64,000 nucleotides of DNA from Niabella soli DSM 19437. Its GTDB lineage: Bacteria; Bacteroidota; Bacteroidia; Chitinophagales; Chitinophagaceae. The position numbers were made by a program, and so were the translations under genes. The notes beneath the pieces were generated by a model that was given only the letters and a program-made list of their open reading frames with translations, searched no databases and was not told the DNA's origin. The stretch covers positions 2,728,001 through 2,792,000 of the forward strand of contig NZ_CP007035.1 in assembly GCF_000243115.2 (NCBI RefSeq), written 5' to 3'. The number at the start of each line of letters is the position of its first letter. The first letter of the stretch is position 1. Below, piece by piece: positions 17,799 through 27,019 of this stretch.

Positions 17799-18956
17799 TT
17801 AAATCCGTGCAAATTTTTTCTGATATGCCGTTGGCGTGTATCCCTTAGCCTTCTTAAAAATACGCGAAAGATTGCGTGCATCGTTAAAACCAGACTGAAT
17901 GGCCAGATCCAGTAATGGCACCCCTGGCCGGGCGAACAGAAGATCGGCAAAATATTCAATCCTTCGCCTTAATATAAATTGATAAAGCGAAACGCCCATT
18001 TCATTTTTAAATTTGGTTTCAAGGTTCCTTCTCGACAATGGCACTCTGCGCGTAAGCGTCGCAATAGGAATGGGTGTGGTAAATGAGGCTTCAATATACT
18101 GCAGGACTTCGCGGATATGTTCATTTGCCACATTGTATTTTTCTGTGGACTTTCTTAACTCAAACCTGACAGGGTTTATAATAATATTATGAGGCAATGT
18201 GCGCTCTTTTGTTACCAACTGATGCAAAACCCGCCCGGTTTCGTACCCGCCCCATTCCACATCTAAAGCTATCGAAGAAATAGGAGGATCGGATAGATTA
18301 CAGATCAGGTCATCATTATCTACTCCAAGCAATGCCAATTCATTCGGAACAGCAATATTGTTCAGTTTACAGGCCAGCGAAACCTGCAGGGCGAAATGGT
18401 CATCACAAGCAAACAACGCCACAGGTTTGGGCAATGAAAGTAACCACTGATCCAATTTTTCATGACTGCTGCTCCATTCTTCGCCGTTCAGCGTTTCCGT
18501 TTCAAAGTAAAAGTAGTTCCCCTTATTCTTTTCCACTTCCTTTTTATATCCCTCGGCGCGCTCCATAGACCATACGACTCCTTTGTTTCCATAAAAAGCA
18601 AAATTGCAATAGCGCCGCTGCAGGAAGAATTGCGCGGCCATACGGCCTGTCCCCCTGTAATCACCGGTGAGATTTGAAAAATCCTGACTACGTTTTTTAT
18701 AGTTTTGCGTCATTACAGGAATACCGAGACATTTAAGAAAACCAGTCTCTTCATGATCGCCCTGCGCGATAATGGCATCCGCCTTCCACTCCCGGGCCCA
18801 TTTCAATATCCCTTCTTCTCCGTTAAGGGTTTTATAATAGGAAGGCAGCCGGTAAAACAACCACGGGCCATGATCTTTGGAGTATTGTACCAGTCCCCGA
18901 AGCAGACGCCGGCTGAATTTACTGGAATGATCAATCAATAATAAAACCCTGATCAT
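17799..18956 (-). CDS. XylR-type sugar-sensing transcriptional regulator
   Basis: 385 residues: an N-terminal LacI-like periplasmic-binding-protein fold for sugar sensing (1-270) and a C-terminal AraC-type HTH (280-385) with RRNLETKFKNEMGVSLYQFI and SGFNDARNLSRIFKKAKGYTP. This layout is that of XylR regulators, which use AraC binding with a LacI-type effector domain. It overlaps the end of the upstream kinase gene by 26 bases and probably controls the fucosidase and nag genes around it. The inducer is unknown. Confidence 0.93.
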   Translation of the reverse strand: MIRVLLLIDHSSKFSRRLLRGLVQYSKDHGPWLFYRLPSYYKTLNGEEGILKWAREWKADAIIAQGDHEETGFLKCLGIPVMTQNYKKRSQDFSNLTGDYRGTGRMAAQFFLQRRYCNFAFYGNKGVVWSMERAEGYKKEVEKNKGNYFYFETETLNGEEWSSSHEKLDQWLLSLPKPVALFACDDHFALQVSLACKLNNIAVPNELALLGVDNDDLICNLSDPPISSIALDVEWGGYETGRVLHQLVTKERTLPHNIIINPVRFELRKSTEKYNVANEHIREVLQYIEASFTTPIPIATLTRRVPLSRRNLETKFKNEMGVSLYQFILRRRIEYFADLLFARPGVPLLDLAIQSGFNDARNLSRIFKKAKGYTPTAYQKKFARI

Positions 18957-19830
18957 TGAGATTATTTAATGCTGAAGGATCATATTCCGGACAAGCGCCT
19001 TTTTGGGTCGCTATAAAAGACCCCAGCCTGCAGGCAAATGCTAATGCTGCTTCCGGGCTGTTTTGTTTTTGCAGTTGGGATAAGAACCCTGCCAGGAAGG
19101 CATCGCCACTGCCTACCGTATCTACCACTTCTACTTTAAATCCCGGATGTTCATAATAGCTCCCGTTTGCAAAATAGGCTGCTCCTGCTGCGCCACGTGT
19201 AACAACAGTATCTTTTATCGAAAATTTTTCGCTCAAGGCAGCAGCCTGCTCCCACATCGTTCCTGTAAAACCATACCATCCGCAAACCAGTTCCAATTCA
19301 TTTTCGTTGAGCTTTAAAATCGTCGCCTCGTTTAATAAGGCTTCTATTGTATGCTGGTCAAAATGGGGTGGCCGCAGATTAATATCCAGCACCTTTGTTT
19401 TGGCCAGCGGCAATAATTCAAATAAGGTTTTGCGGGAGTGTCCGTTCCGTACGGCCAGACTTCCAAATATCAATAAATTGGTTTGTTCAACAATTTCAAG
19501 GACTGATGCCGTGGCATCTATAAAGTCCCAGGCAACAGGAAATACAATATCATACTGCATTTCATAATTGGCGCCGGGTGTAGCCAATACTTTACCGGTA
19601 GAATAGGCCACATCGGTCTGAATAAATGCCGTATCTACCTGATGTTCTTTCAAAAACCGGATCAGCCCCTCTCCCTCTTTATCTGCGCCTCTTTTTGAAA
19701 TAACACCCGCAGACAAACCCAGTTTATTCAGATGATAGGCCACATTCATGGGAGCACCTCCGGGCACAGCTCCATCTGGCAATACATCCCAAAGGATCTC
19801 TCCGAAACAAATAGCTGTATGTTGTGTCAT
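18931..19830 (-). CDS. PfkB family carbohydrate kinase (fructokinase-like)
   Basis: 299-residue ribokinase-fold kinase. GEILWDVLPDG and PGGAPMNVAYHLNKLG are the N-terminal sugar-binding signature of bacterial fructokinases, and DTVGSGDAFLAGFL is the second PfkB signature with the catalytic Asp. The true sugar in this setting (fructose, or a keto-sugar from fucose or an epimerised product) cannot be read from sequence. It precedes the regulator gene with a 26-base overlap. Confidence 0.9.
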   Translation of the reverse strand: MTQHTAICFGEILWDVLPDGAVPGGAPMNVAYHLNKLGLSAGVISKRGADKEGEGLIRFLKEHQVDTAFIQTDVAYSTGKVLATPGANYEMQYDIVFPVAWDFIDATASVLEIVEQTNLLIFGSLAVRNGHSRKTLFELLPLAKTKVLDINLRPPHFDQHTIEALLNEATILKLNENELELVCGWYGFTGTMWEQAAALSEKFSIKDTVVTRGAAGAAYFANGSYYEHPGFKVEVVDTVGSGDAFLAGFLSQLQKQNSPEAALAFACRLGSFIATQKGACPEYDPSALNNLNDQGFIID

Positions 19831-19899
19831 GCTATGTATTTTTAAAATTCAGAAAAAGCCAGTGTTATATTAATTGAAAAATATCGTATAATGTCTGTT

Positions 19900-19957
19900 G
19901 CCACGAAGACACGAAGGCGCAAAGAATAATTGCCTAGTGGCTTTGTGTTTTTGTGGC
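19900..19957. repeat. intergenic inverted repeat (CCACGAAGACACGAAGG type)
   Basis: GCCACGAAGACACGAAGG on the left pairs imperfectly with CTTTGTGTTTTTGTGGC on the right. This is a widespread style of intergenic repeat in Bacteroidota. It lies downstream of the GH29 gene and upstream of the kinase gene, and could end or attenuate transcription. Confidence 0.55.
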
Positions 19958-19982
19958 CTGATAAAATGTATTTGATATAGCA

Positions 19983-21425
19983 CTAGTATAGCCCAAAAGC
20001 TGCCATTACCGGTGCAGCCTTGGAAGCTTTAATCGTTACCCGCACTTTACCAGTCGTTACCGGGTCAATTTTTAAAATACGTTTATACCCGATCGTTGTT
20101 TCATCGGCCACCTGCTTCCAGTTGCCCTTATCAAAAACTTCTACGGTAAAACTTTTCACCCGTTGCCCCAGGGGAATGTATTCCTGCAAGACTACATATT
20201 TAATTTCTTTGGGTACCGGCAATACTGCTTCAAAGCTGGCGCCGGTAATACCATCATCCGTAGCCCAATAAGTCTTTTCATTGCCGTCGATCATTTTTGC
20301 GCCGTTATACGCGGCAGCATTTCCCCTTGTATTACTTGTGGTGATCTTAGCACCTTTTGCAAGGTTGTGGGTTAGCCGTTCATCGAGCAATTTCTTAAAC
20401 CCGTAAAGCGACTGCACATCTTCCGGATGAAATGCCCCGTTCCGGTCGGGGGGAATATTCAGCAACAAATTAGATCCACGTCCTACAGAGGTAAGATATA
20501 CATCGAATAGCTGTTCGGGTGTTTTTACTTTACTGTCTTCCGAAGCGTGATAAAACCAACCCGGACGAATAGAAACATCCACTTCCGCAGGGATCCATTT
20601 GGTGCCGTCTGCCGATCCTGTATTCAATAATTTTTCAATCCCCGCTTTGCCTGCATACAGTGTATCCGGCGTAATTGTGTTCCAGTTGGTTCTACCGGCC
20701 TGCCCTCTTTCGTTGCCTACCCAACGGATATCAGGCCCTGCATCACTAAAAAACAGTACATTAGGTTGTATGCTACGCACCATTTTCAAGGTTGTGGGCC
20801 AATCATAATATGTAGCGCCGTTGATCTTTCGTTTTTCTCTTTTTCCCCCATAGTAGCCGTCACCACCATTTGCCCCGTCAAACCACATTTCAAAAATCGG
20901 TCCGTAATTGGTAAACAGCTCTTTCAACTGGTTACGGTAGTAGGTAATATAGGAGGGAGTGCCATAATCAGCCCGGTTACGATCCCAAGGCGATAAGTAC
21001 ACTCCAAATTTCAATCCCGCTTTCCTCGCTGCATCACTTGCCTCTTTTACAATATCACCCTTTCCGTTTTTCCAGGGACTGTTTTTCACTGAATGATCTG
21101 TGTATTTGCTCGGCCACAATGTAAACCCGTCGTGGTGTTTGGTAGTAAGGATCATGGCTTTAAAACCCGTCTGTTTCAGTACGGTAGCCCATTGCGTTGC
21201 ATCTACTTTTGTGGGATTAAACACTTTGGGATCTTCATCGCCATAGCCCCACTCTTTATCCGTAAAAGTATTGGTCGTAAAATGAATGAAAGCATAGGTT
21301 TCCAGTTTATGCCAGGCCAACTGGTTCGCCGTTGGCACCGGATACACGGGCGCCGGCGGTTTTACATTTTGCGCCCCGGCCGTTATGGCGATCCCTAAAA
21401 GGGAACTTAGTAATAATTTTCTCAT
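19983..21425 (-). CDS. alpha-L-fucosidase, GH29, with C-terminal F5/8-type C module
   Basis: 480 residues. A signal peptide (MRKLLLSSLLGIAITAGAQ) points to periplasm or surface. The GH29 barrel follows with ILTTKHHDGFTLWPSKYTDH and the nucleophile Asp183 in EMWFDGANG. Residues about 345-480 form a discoidin-like (F5/8 C) carbohydrate-binding module with the words KMIDGNEKTYWATDDG and TTIGYKRILKI. The layout resembles GH29 enzymes acting on alpha-1,3/1,4-fucose. It lies 13 bases after a second, different GH29 gene and is related to the one at 39517. Confidence 0.95.
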   Translation of the reverse strand: MRKLLLSSLLGIAITAGAQNVKPPAPVYPVPTANQLAWHKLETYAFIHFTTNTFTDKEWGYGDEDPKVFNPTKVDATQWATVLKQTGFKAMILTTKHHDGFTLWPSKYTDHSVKNSPWKNGKGDIVKEASDAARKAGLKFGVYLSPWDRNRADYGTPSYITYYRNQLKELFTNYGPIFEMWFDGANGGDGYYGGKREKRKINGATYYDWPTTLKMVRSIQPNVLFFSDAGPDIRWVGNERGQAGRTNWNTITPDTLYAGKAGIEKLLNTGSADGTKWIPAEVDVSIRPGWFYHASEDSKVKTPEQLFDVYLTSVGRGSNLLLNIPPDRNGAFHPEDVQSLYGFKKLLDERLTHNLAKGAKITTSNTRGNAAAYNGAKMIDGNEKTYWATDDGITGASFEAVLPVPKEIKYVVLQEYIPLGQRVKSFTVEVFDKGNWKQVADETTIGYKRILKIDPVTTGKVRVTIKASKAAPVMAAFGLY

Positions 21426-21438
21426 TATTTTATTTTTA

Positions 21439-22893
21439 TTAACCTTTCACAAATGAAAATGCCAGTGCGGGATTTTCTTTGTTGTTTTTCAATTTGGATG
21501 GAACCTGTATGGTTACCTTGCCCCCCGCTACAGACCATTTTGCCTTTTCACCGGTGGCAACAGCTTTTACAACCGATCCTTTTGCAGGTATATTCCCCTC
21601 CCACTCAACAACGTCCGGAACGGCGTTATTCTTAACCAGATGAATAGCAAATTCCGTTTTGCCTTCTTTTGATTGCACAAAATAAGTATCCCCGCTTTTG
21701 TAATTATCAATAGCGCGCGTGTTATAAATTGCGGCGCCGTTTGCATTGACCCATTTTCCTATTTCCTGCAAACGTGCCACAGATTCTTTTGTAAGCATGC
21801 CATCCGGCTGGGGGCCAACACCCAATAATAAACTTCCGCCCTTGGCCACCACTTCCACCAGCGTGTGGATCACTTTTGCCGCTGGCTTCAGCTTATCGCC
21901 GGGAACATAGCCCCAGGCATTCCCCAGCGTCATACAACTTTCCCAGGGGTTGTTGAGTTTATGATCCGGCACCCGTTGCTCAGGTGTTTGATAGTTCTCA
22001 TAGGGACCATGCACGGTACGGTCTACCATCAGGATCCCCGGTTGCGCTTCACGCGCCATTTTAGCGATCCGGGGCATATCAATGTCCTGACCGGTTTCGG
22101 GGATCTTGGCGCCCCAGGAACGCACTTCTGCATTCACGGTTTCAATAGGACGCACCCAGCCGCCATCCAGCCAAAGAATATCCATGCTGCCATAATTATG
22201 CATCAACTCGCTGATCTGGTTGTATACAAAATCTTTGAACTTTTGCCAGCGCCAGGGGAATTTTTTAATATTGTAATTCACGTTCCGGTCGGGCGTGGCA
22301 TACATGGGCCACCAGTAATTTTCATTATGCCAGTCGGGTTTGGAAAAATAAGCGCCGATCATAAACCCCTGTTTGCGGAAGGCATCAAAAACATATTTTG
22401 CCACATCTGCCTTTGGATTTGCGGCGAAGGGGCCATTAGATATTTTAAAATCAGATTGTTTGGTGTCGAACATATTAAAACCGTCGTGGTGCTTGGTCGT
22501 AAATACCACATAGCGCATCCCTGCTGCTTTTGCTGCGCCGGCCCATTGATCCGGATCGAAATGCACGGGATTGAAATCTTTTTTAAGCCCCCAATACCAT
22601 TTTTTATAATCAGGATAAGCGATGGTGCTATCGCGCCCGATCCAGTCTTCGGAGCAAATGGACCAGGACTCCACGATCCCCGGTACCGCATACAGTCCCC
22701 AGTGAATGATCATCCCGAATTTCTGATCCTGCCAGTGATCCAGCTTCTGTTTTACCAGGGGATCTGTTGGCCACTCATAAACGGTCGACTGTTGGTGCAC
22801 GCCTTCTTCCTGTGCCCCTACCCTGTAACACCAAAAAGTGCATACAGCAAACAACAAAAAAAATCTATTCATTTTTGTCATAAAGCAATACAT
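21439..22893 (-). CDS. alpha-L-fucosidase, GH29
   Basis: About 480 residues with a signal peptide (FFLLFAVCTFWCYRVGAQ). The barrel shows FGMIIHWGLYAVPGIVESWS, YVVFTTKHHDGFNMF and the nucleophile Asp243 in DILWLDGGW; a short beta-sandwich forms the C-terminus. It is clearly different from the neighbouring GH29 (no F5/8 module), so the two may split different fucose linkages. Translation may start at 22893 or at ATGs 4 or 7 codons in. Same operon as the aldo/keto reductase upstream (18-base gap). Confidence 0.93.
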   Translation of the reverse strand: MYCFMTKMNRFFLLFAVCTFWCYRVGAQEEGVHQQSTVYEWPTDPLVKQKLDHWQDQKFGMIIHWGLYAVPGIVESWSICSEDWIGRDSTIAYPDYKKWYWGLKKDFNPVHFDPDQWAGAAKAAGMRYVVFTTKHHDGFNMFDTKQSDFKISNGPFAANPKADVAKYVFDAFRKQGFMIGAYFSKPDWHNENYWWPMYATPDRNVNYNIKKFPWRWQKFKDFVYNQISELMHNYGSMDILWLDGGWVRPIETVNAEVRSWGAKIPETGQDIDMPRIAKMAREAQPGILMVDRTVHGPYENYQTPEQRVPDHKLNNPWESCMTLGNAWGYVPGDKLKPAAKVIHTLVEVVAKGGSLLLGVGPQPDGMLTKESVARLQEIGKWVNANGAAIYNTRAIDNYKSGDTYFVQSKEGKTEFAIHLVKNNAVPDVVEWEGNIPAKGSVVKAVATGEKAKWSVAGGKVTIQVPSKLKNNKENPALAFSFVKG

Positions 22894-22911
22894 TTTCTAT
22901 AGCAACAAGGC

Positions 22912-23883
22912 TTATTCCGCCAACCATTTTTCGATCTGCCGCAGGTCTGCTGCAGATAATTTCAATTGCATGGCCCCGGCGTTTTCTGCCGCCTGCCGGG
23001 CATTCCGGGCGCCAGCCAGCGCTGCCGCAACTGTTGGCTGACGCACTACCCAGGCCAATGCTAGTTGTGCAATTGTTGCATTATAACCTGCAGCCATTTC
23101 AGTTAGATGATCCGTTAATTGTGCTACCTTTTTCAGATCAAATTGCTTAAAGTAGTTATTCCGGTGATCATCCTCATGTAGTTGATACGCGCTATTGTAT
23201 TTACCTGTCAGCAGTCCGCGCTCCATGGGGCTATAGGCAATTATTGAAAGCTCATGCTGCTGCGCATAAGGCACTACCTCCTGTTCTATTTTTCTTTTAA
23301 GCATGCTGTAGGGCACCTGGTCTGATGCCAGCCGTACTGTTTTTTCTGCTTCTTCCAGTTGCGCTCCGTTATAATTACAAACACCGATGGCTTTTACTTT
23401 TCCTTCTTCCAGCATGCGCTGCATCGCTTCCATCGTTTCACTGATCGGCGTGGTACTGTCGGGCCAGTGCAACTGGATCAGGTCTATATAGTCCGTCTGC
23501 AGGCGTTTCAAGCTCAGTTCCACTTCCTTTATTGCATTGTCATAACCCCCATAGCGATAAATGCTTCTTACCACACCGTCATTATCCTTACGTTCAAAGG
23601 CAAAATCACCTCTTACTTGATCCCATACCATACCAAATTTGGTTAGTATTTGCAGCGAGCTCCGGTCGTAGCCTTTTATTGCTTTTCCTACCAGCTCTTC
23701 GCTATAGCCCATGCCGTAAACAGGCGCGGTATCAATAGAAGTAATGCCATTATCAATTGAAGCTTTTATGGCGGCCAGCGAATCGGCTTCTTCATTACCG
23801 CCCCACATGGCGCCGCCTATGGCCCAAGCGCCCAGTGTTATGGGTGTTATAGCAAGTGTGCTTGTTCCCAGTTTATTTCTCAT
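22912..23883 (-). CDS. aldo/keto reductase
   Basis: 323-residue NADPH-dependent (beta/alpha)8 reductase. GITSIDTAPVYGMGYSEELVG holds the catalytic Asp and Tyr; the Lys lies in LQILTKFG and the His in DLIQLHWPD, completing the tetrad. First gene of the fucosidase operon, so a role on a released sugar such as fucose is likely but not proven. In some organisms such reductases or dehydrogenases begin non-phosphorylated fucose breakdown. Confidence 0.92.
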   Translation of the reverse strand: MRNKLGTSTLAITPITLGAWAIGGAMWGGNEEADSLAAIKASIDNGITSIDTAPVYGMGYSEELVGKAIKGYDRSSLQILTKFGMVWDQVRGDFAFERKDNDGVVRSIYRYGGYDNAIKEVELSLKRLQTDYIDLIQLHWPDSTTPISETMEAMQRMLEEGKVKAIGVCNYNGAQLEEAEKTVRLASDQVPYSMLKRKIEQEVVPYAQQHELSIIAYSPMERGLLTGKYNSAYQLHEDDHRNNYFKQFDLKKVAQLTDHLTEMAAGYNATIAQLALAWVVRQPTVAAALAGARNARQAAENAGAMQLKLSAADLRQIEKWLAE

Positions 23884-24015
23884 CTTAATACTATTATAAA
23901 TGAACTGACGGAAGGTACAACCATTTTTATGAAAATCATCTCCCGGTTAACGGGAATATATAAGACGTATAAACTGTCGAAAGCGATGCAATTGCTACAA
24001 CGCAATACGCAAGGG

Positions 24016-24058
24016 CCTGTGAGGTTTTTGTCATGATGGAAAAGTTAAACCTCACAGG
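24016..24058. repeat. second copy of the CCTGTGAGGTTT palindromic repeat
   Basis: CCTGTGAGGTTT (24016-24027) is perfectly inverted as AAACCTCACAGG (24047-24058), with a 19-base loop. Same arms as the element at 1667-1717. It lies between the divergent aldo/keto reductase and pyrH genes, so a terminator role is less likely here. Confidence 0.8.
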
Positions 24059-24180
24059 TCTTCGCGGCTTTCGGTGCTGGCGGTTAAGCAAAAAACTCCG
24101 CTGTTTGAATTCCGGATACCCGATTATCAATTTTAGCTGCCGAAACAGTATCTTCGCTGCGAAAATAAAATCACTACACC

Positions 24181-24888
24181 ATGCATAAGTACAAACGGGT
24201 TTTGTTAAAACTTTCAGGCGAATCGTTGATGGGAAATAAAAATTTCGGAATGGATTCTGAAGTTATTTCCCAATATGCCCGGGAGATAAAAGCAGTTACC
24301 GACTTAGGTATTGAAGTGGCCTTAGTGATCGGCGGTGGTAATATTTACCGGGGGATGAACGAGGTGGAAACAGGGATAGAACGCGCCCATGGCGACTATA
24401 TGGGCATGCTGGCTACCGTTATTAACGGAATGGCCCTACAGGCAGGACTGGAAAAGATCGGCCTGTTTACCCGTTTGCAAAGCGCTATTAAAATGGAACA
24501 GATCGCCGAACCCTATATCCGGCGCCGCGCCATACGCCACCTGGAAAAAGGACGGGTGGTTATTTTTGGTGCCGGCACGGGCAACCCCTATTTCACAACC
24601 GATACAGCAGGTTCTTTACGTGCGATCGAGATCAATGCGGATGTGATCCTGAAAGGCACCCGTGTAGATGGTGTTTACACCGCAGATCCCGAAAAAGACC
24701 CTACCGCTACAAAATATGATGAAGTCACCTACCAGGAATGCCTGACAAAAAACCTGCGCATTATGGACATGACAGCTTTTACCCTTTGCATGGAGAACAA
24801 CCTGCCGATTATCGTTTTTGATATGAACCAGGAAGGGAACCTGAAAAAACTGGTTGAAGGGGAAAAGATCGGGACATTGATCCGTTAA
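24181..24888 (+). CDS. pyrH: UMP kinase
   Basis: 235-residue amino-acid-kinase fold enzyme that makes UDP from [18 protein letters not shown] and [13 protein letters not shown] are the N-terminal signature; [15 protein letters not shown] and [12 protein letters not shown] are further PyrH motifs. Full length. A TATCTTCG box about 25 bases upstream is a near match to the promoter consensus. The next gene begins 10 bases later. Confidence 0.97.
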   Translation: MHKYKRVLLKLSGESLMGNKNFGMDSEVISQYAREIKAVTDLGIEVALVIGGGNIYRGMNEVETGIERAHGDYMGMLATVINGMALQAGLEKIGLFTRLQSAIKMEQIAEPYIRRRAIRHLEKGRVVIFGAGTGNPYFTTDTAGSLRAIEINADVILKGTRVDGVYTADPEKDPTATKYDEVTYQECLTKNLRIMDMTAFTLCMENNLPIIVFDMNQEGNLKKLVEGEKIGTLIR

Positions 24889-24898
24889 CAGCTACTTT

Positions 24899-25687
24899 AT
24901 GAATGGGTTCCAATTCAATACTGATAAGTTTGATTTCTGGCCCGTTTATGAGGCTATAAAAAAGTACTACCCCATTGGAGTGGAGGCTGCGCCGAAACTC
25001 TATCATTCCTATCCCGGGCAGATTGCGTTAGCAAATATTGTGATCGACAGAGTCCACAATGACGAAAATTTTACGTCCCTCTGGAGAAGTGTGGAAAATA
25101 AGCTGAAACAAAGCACCGGTAAAGAAATTATTGGTACTACTTACGGGCAGGATTTTTGCTACAGTGCATCGCTGATAGTCGATACGGAGACCCATAACAA
25201 TTTTACACATAGAAAGCTACTGCACTTTTTTGTAAGTTTCCTGGGGCCTTTTTATTCAATTATTGGCGAAAGCCAAAATGAATTGGTAATGCCACAGAAG
25301 GACAAAGTTCCTTCCAGGTATTGCTCAACCAATTACCTGGTAGCTTCACCGCATGATGAATTTGCCGCATTATTCAATACGGTAGAGCAAGCTGTTGAAG
25401 CGGCATTTGAAAACTATAAGTTTGTTCCTTACTGGATCAATGAACAAGAAATAACCGGGTTATATCTGCATCATCAAAATGAGAATAAAAGCCCGACGGT
25501 TTTTAATGCGCTTTTCAATGATCATATCGACCTCAGGAAGCAGCAGTACCGCCAGCAGGGAGACCCCTGTTACAGACACGAGGACTGGATTAAGCCGGGC
25601 TACGATACTTCCCAAGAGGGCCACTGGACCGTACATCCCCCGCTAAGCGCTCTGACAGGCACAGTTGATAAAGCACCGGGAGGTTAA
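24899..25687 (+). CDS. hypothetical protein, 262 residues
   Basis: Soluble, no signal peptide. I recognise no family. The body is rich in aromatics and charged residues (FHRK-type words such as NNFTHRKLLHFFVSFLG, then GPFYSIIGESQ), and the C-terminus RHEDWIKPGYD...HWTVHPPLSALTG looks structured but unfamiliar. It sits between pyrH (10 bases upstream) and pdxH, so it is probably co-transcribed, though no link to nucleotide or vitamin B6 metabolism is visible. Confidence 0.65.
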   Translation: MNGFQFNTDKFDFWPVYEAIKKYYPIGVEAAPKLYHSYPGQIALANIVIDRVHNDENFTSLWRSVENKLKQSTGKEIIGTTYGQDFCYSASLIVDTETHNNFTHRKLLHFFVSFLGPFYSIIGESQNELVMPQKDKVPSRYCSTNYLVASPHDEFAALFNTVEQAVEAAFENYKFVPYWINEQEITGLYLHHQNENKSPTVFNALFNDHIDLRKQQYRQQGDPCYRHEDWIKPGYDTSQEGHWTVHPPLSALTGTVDKAPGG

Positions 25688-25726
25688 ATGTATCCGCGGG
25701 CGAAAGAACATCAAAACAACAACGAC

Positions 25727-26374
25727 ATGGAACACAATATTGCAGACATACGCATCAATTATTCAAAAAAAAGTTTATCGGAAACAGAGGTAGCTCCGGA
25801 TCCCCTTACCCAGTTCAACCGCTGGTGGCAGGAAGCAACGGACAGCCAGCTATCGGAAGTAAATGCAATGACACTGGCTACTGCCGATGCCAATGGTTTG
25901 CCCGATGCGCGCATCGTGCTGCTGAAAGGGATTACAGAGAAGGGATTCGTTTTTTTTACAAATTATTCAAGTAAAAAAGGATTGGAACTCGAGCAGAATC
26001 CACGTGCCTGTCTTGTATTTTTCTGGAAGGAGCTGGAACGCCAGGTACGTATTACCGGAAGCGTAACAAAAGTGTCACAGGAAGAAAGTGAGCACTATTT
26101 CTACTCAAGACCCGTGGGCAGCCAGATCGGTGCCATTGTTTCTCCCCAAAGCGCGGTGATCCCTAACCGTTCTTTTCTCGATGAGCGAACAAAAGAGCTC
26201 ACCAATCGTGTTGCAGCGGGCGCGTCAATTGTAAAGCCCGATTATTGGGGGGGCTACCTGGTAACGCCTTTTTCCGCAGAATTCTGGCAGGGGCGGCCTA
26301 ATCGTTTGCACGACCGGCTGCTTTATACGTTACAGGATAAAGAAGCGTGGAAAATTGAGCGTTTAGCTCCGTAG
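25727..26374 (+). CDS. pdxH: pyridoxamine 5'-phosphate oxidase
   Basis: FMN enzyme forming pyridoxal 5'-phosphate. 215 residues from the ATG at 25727, the normal length; 13 extra open codons before it do not resemble the family. Key stretches: NAMTLATADANGLPDARIVL, GFVFFTNYSSKKG, FFWKELERQVRITG, and the C-terminal FWQGRPNRLHDR and WKIERLAP. All family motifs are intact. Confidence 0.97.
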   Translation: MEHNIADIRINYSKKSLSETEVAPDPLTQFNRWWQEATDSQLSEVNAMTLATADANGLPDARIVLLKGITEKGFVFFTNYSSKKGLELEQNPRACLVFFWKELERQVRITGSVTKVSQEESEHYFYSRPVGSQIGAIVSPQSAVIPNRSFLDERTKELTNRVAAGASIVKPDYWGGYLVTPFSAEFWQGRPNRLHDRLLYTLQDKEAWKIERLAP

Positions 26375-26422
26375 TGCTTGCCTTAAACAAGCTGCAGGGC
26401 AATCGTTGAAAGGGCTATGAAC

Positions 26423-26463
26423 CCCGCCCCGTACGCCATACGGGTATGGATCATACGGGCGGG
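26423..26463. terminator. hairpin between convergent pdxH and bTHX genes
   Basis: Outer stem CCCGCCC(C)GTA with TACGGGCGGG, and a nested perfect stem CCATAC-GG-GTATGG (26436-26449). GC-rich and placed between two convergent genes; no long T-run on either side. Probably a shared terminator. Confidence 0.55.
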
Positions 26464-26474
26464 AACCCATTACA

Positions 26475-26591
26475 TTACGCTTCTGCTTTTTTCTTTGCAG
26501 GAGTTGCTTTTTTTGGATTGGCCGGGCGGCTTTTACCAAATGATCCTTTAAAGCGTTTTCCTTTTGCTGATTTTTTATCGCCTCTTCCCAT
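26475..26591 (-). CDS. 30S ribosomal protein bTHX (38 residues)
   Basis: A very short, strongly basic protein: it starts MGRGDKKSAKGKRFKGSFGK and goes on SRPANPKK, then a Lys/Ala tail. This is the pattern of THX, which fits in a pocket at the head of the 30S subunit; the family usually has MGKGDKKTKRGKI...GSYGKSR. It is too short for most gene finders. A TACATTTG promoter box lies at 26607-26614. Next to the HU gene on the same strand. Confidence 0.87.
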   Translation of the reverse strand: MGRGDKKSAKGKRFKGSFGKSRPANPKKATPAKKKAEA

Positions 26592-26606
26592 AGTTTGAAA
26601 TTTTTG

Positions 26607-26614
26607 CAAATGTA
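26607..26614 (-). promoter_or_regulatory. -7 promoter box of the bTHX gene
   Basis: TACATTTG on the minus strand, matching TAnnTTTG, 15 bases upstream of the ATG at 26591. No TTG at the usual distance. Confidence 0.45.
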
Positions 26615-26685
26615 AGGCTTACCAAACAAAAATGCCCCGTAATTTATCATTACGGAGCATAATACTTTCTTTTAAAGCAAGTTTG

Positions 26686-26955
26686 TTAGATTTTTGAAGA
26701 AAGCTCTTTCCCGGCTTTAAAGCGGGCAACTTTTTTGGCTTTAATCTTAATTACAGCGCCTGTTTGAGGGTTGCGACCGTTACGGGCAGCTCTTTTTGTA
26801 ACGGAAAAAGTACCAAAACCAACCAAAGTAACTTTATCTCCTTTTTTCAAAGTTTTTGTTACTGCTTCAACAAAAGAATCTAAGGCTGCATTCGCCTGTG
26901 TTTTCGTGATACCAGCGTCGCCGGATATCTTGTCGATTAATTCTGCTTTGTTCAT
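26686..26955 (-). CDS. HU family DNA-binding protein
   Basis: 89-residue nucleoid protein that binds and bends DNA as a dimer. [20 protein letters not shown] forms the helical body, [20 protein letters not shown] the beta saddle, and [18 protein letters not shown] the DNA-gripping arm with its Pro. Complete, classic length. A consensus promoter lies at 26991-27019. Confidence 0.97.
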   Translation of the reverse strand: MNKAELIDKISGDAGITKTQANAALDSFVEAVTKTLKKGDKVTLVGFGTFSVTKRAARNGRNPQTGAVIKIKAKKVARFKAGKELSSKI

Positions 26956-26990
26956 AATTAATTATTTAATGAGTGTTTTTTATAACAAAA

Positions 26991-27019
26991 CAAATTTATA
27001 TGGTTTTTCATGATTGCAA
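26991..27019 (-). promoter_or_regulatory. consensus promoter of the HU gene
   Basis: Minus strand: TTG (27019-27017), 18-base spacer, TAAATTTG (26998-26991). Full match to the Bacteroidota housekeeping consensus. The ATG is 35 bases downstream. Confidence 0.7.

Noticed and set aside
21865-22902. 345-codon open frame on + across the GH29 gene
   Set aside because: It lies fully antisense to a GH29 gene with all its motifs; its translation shows no domain.
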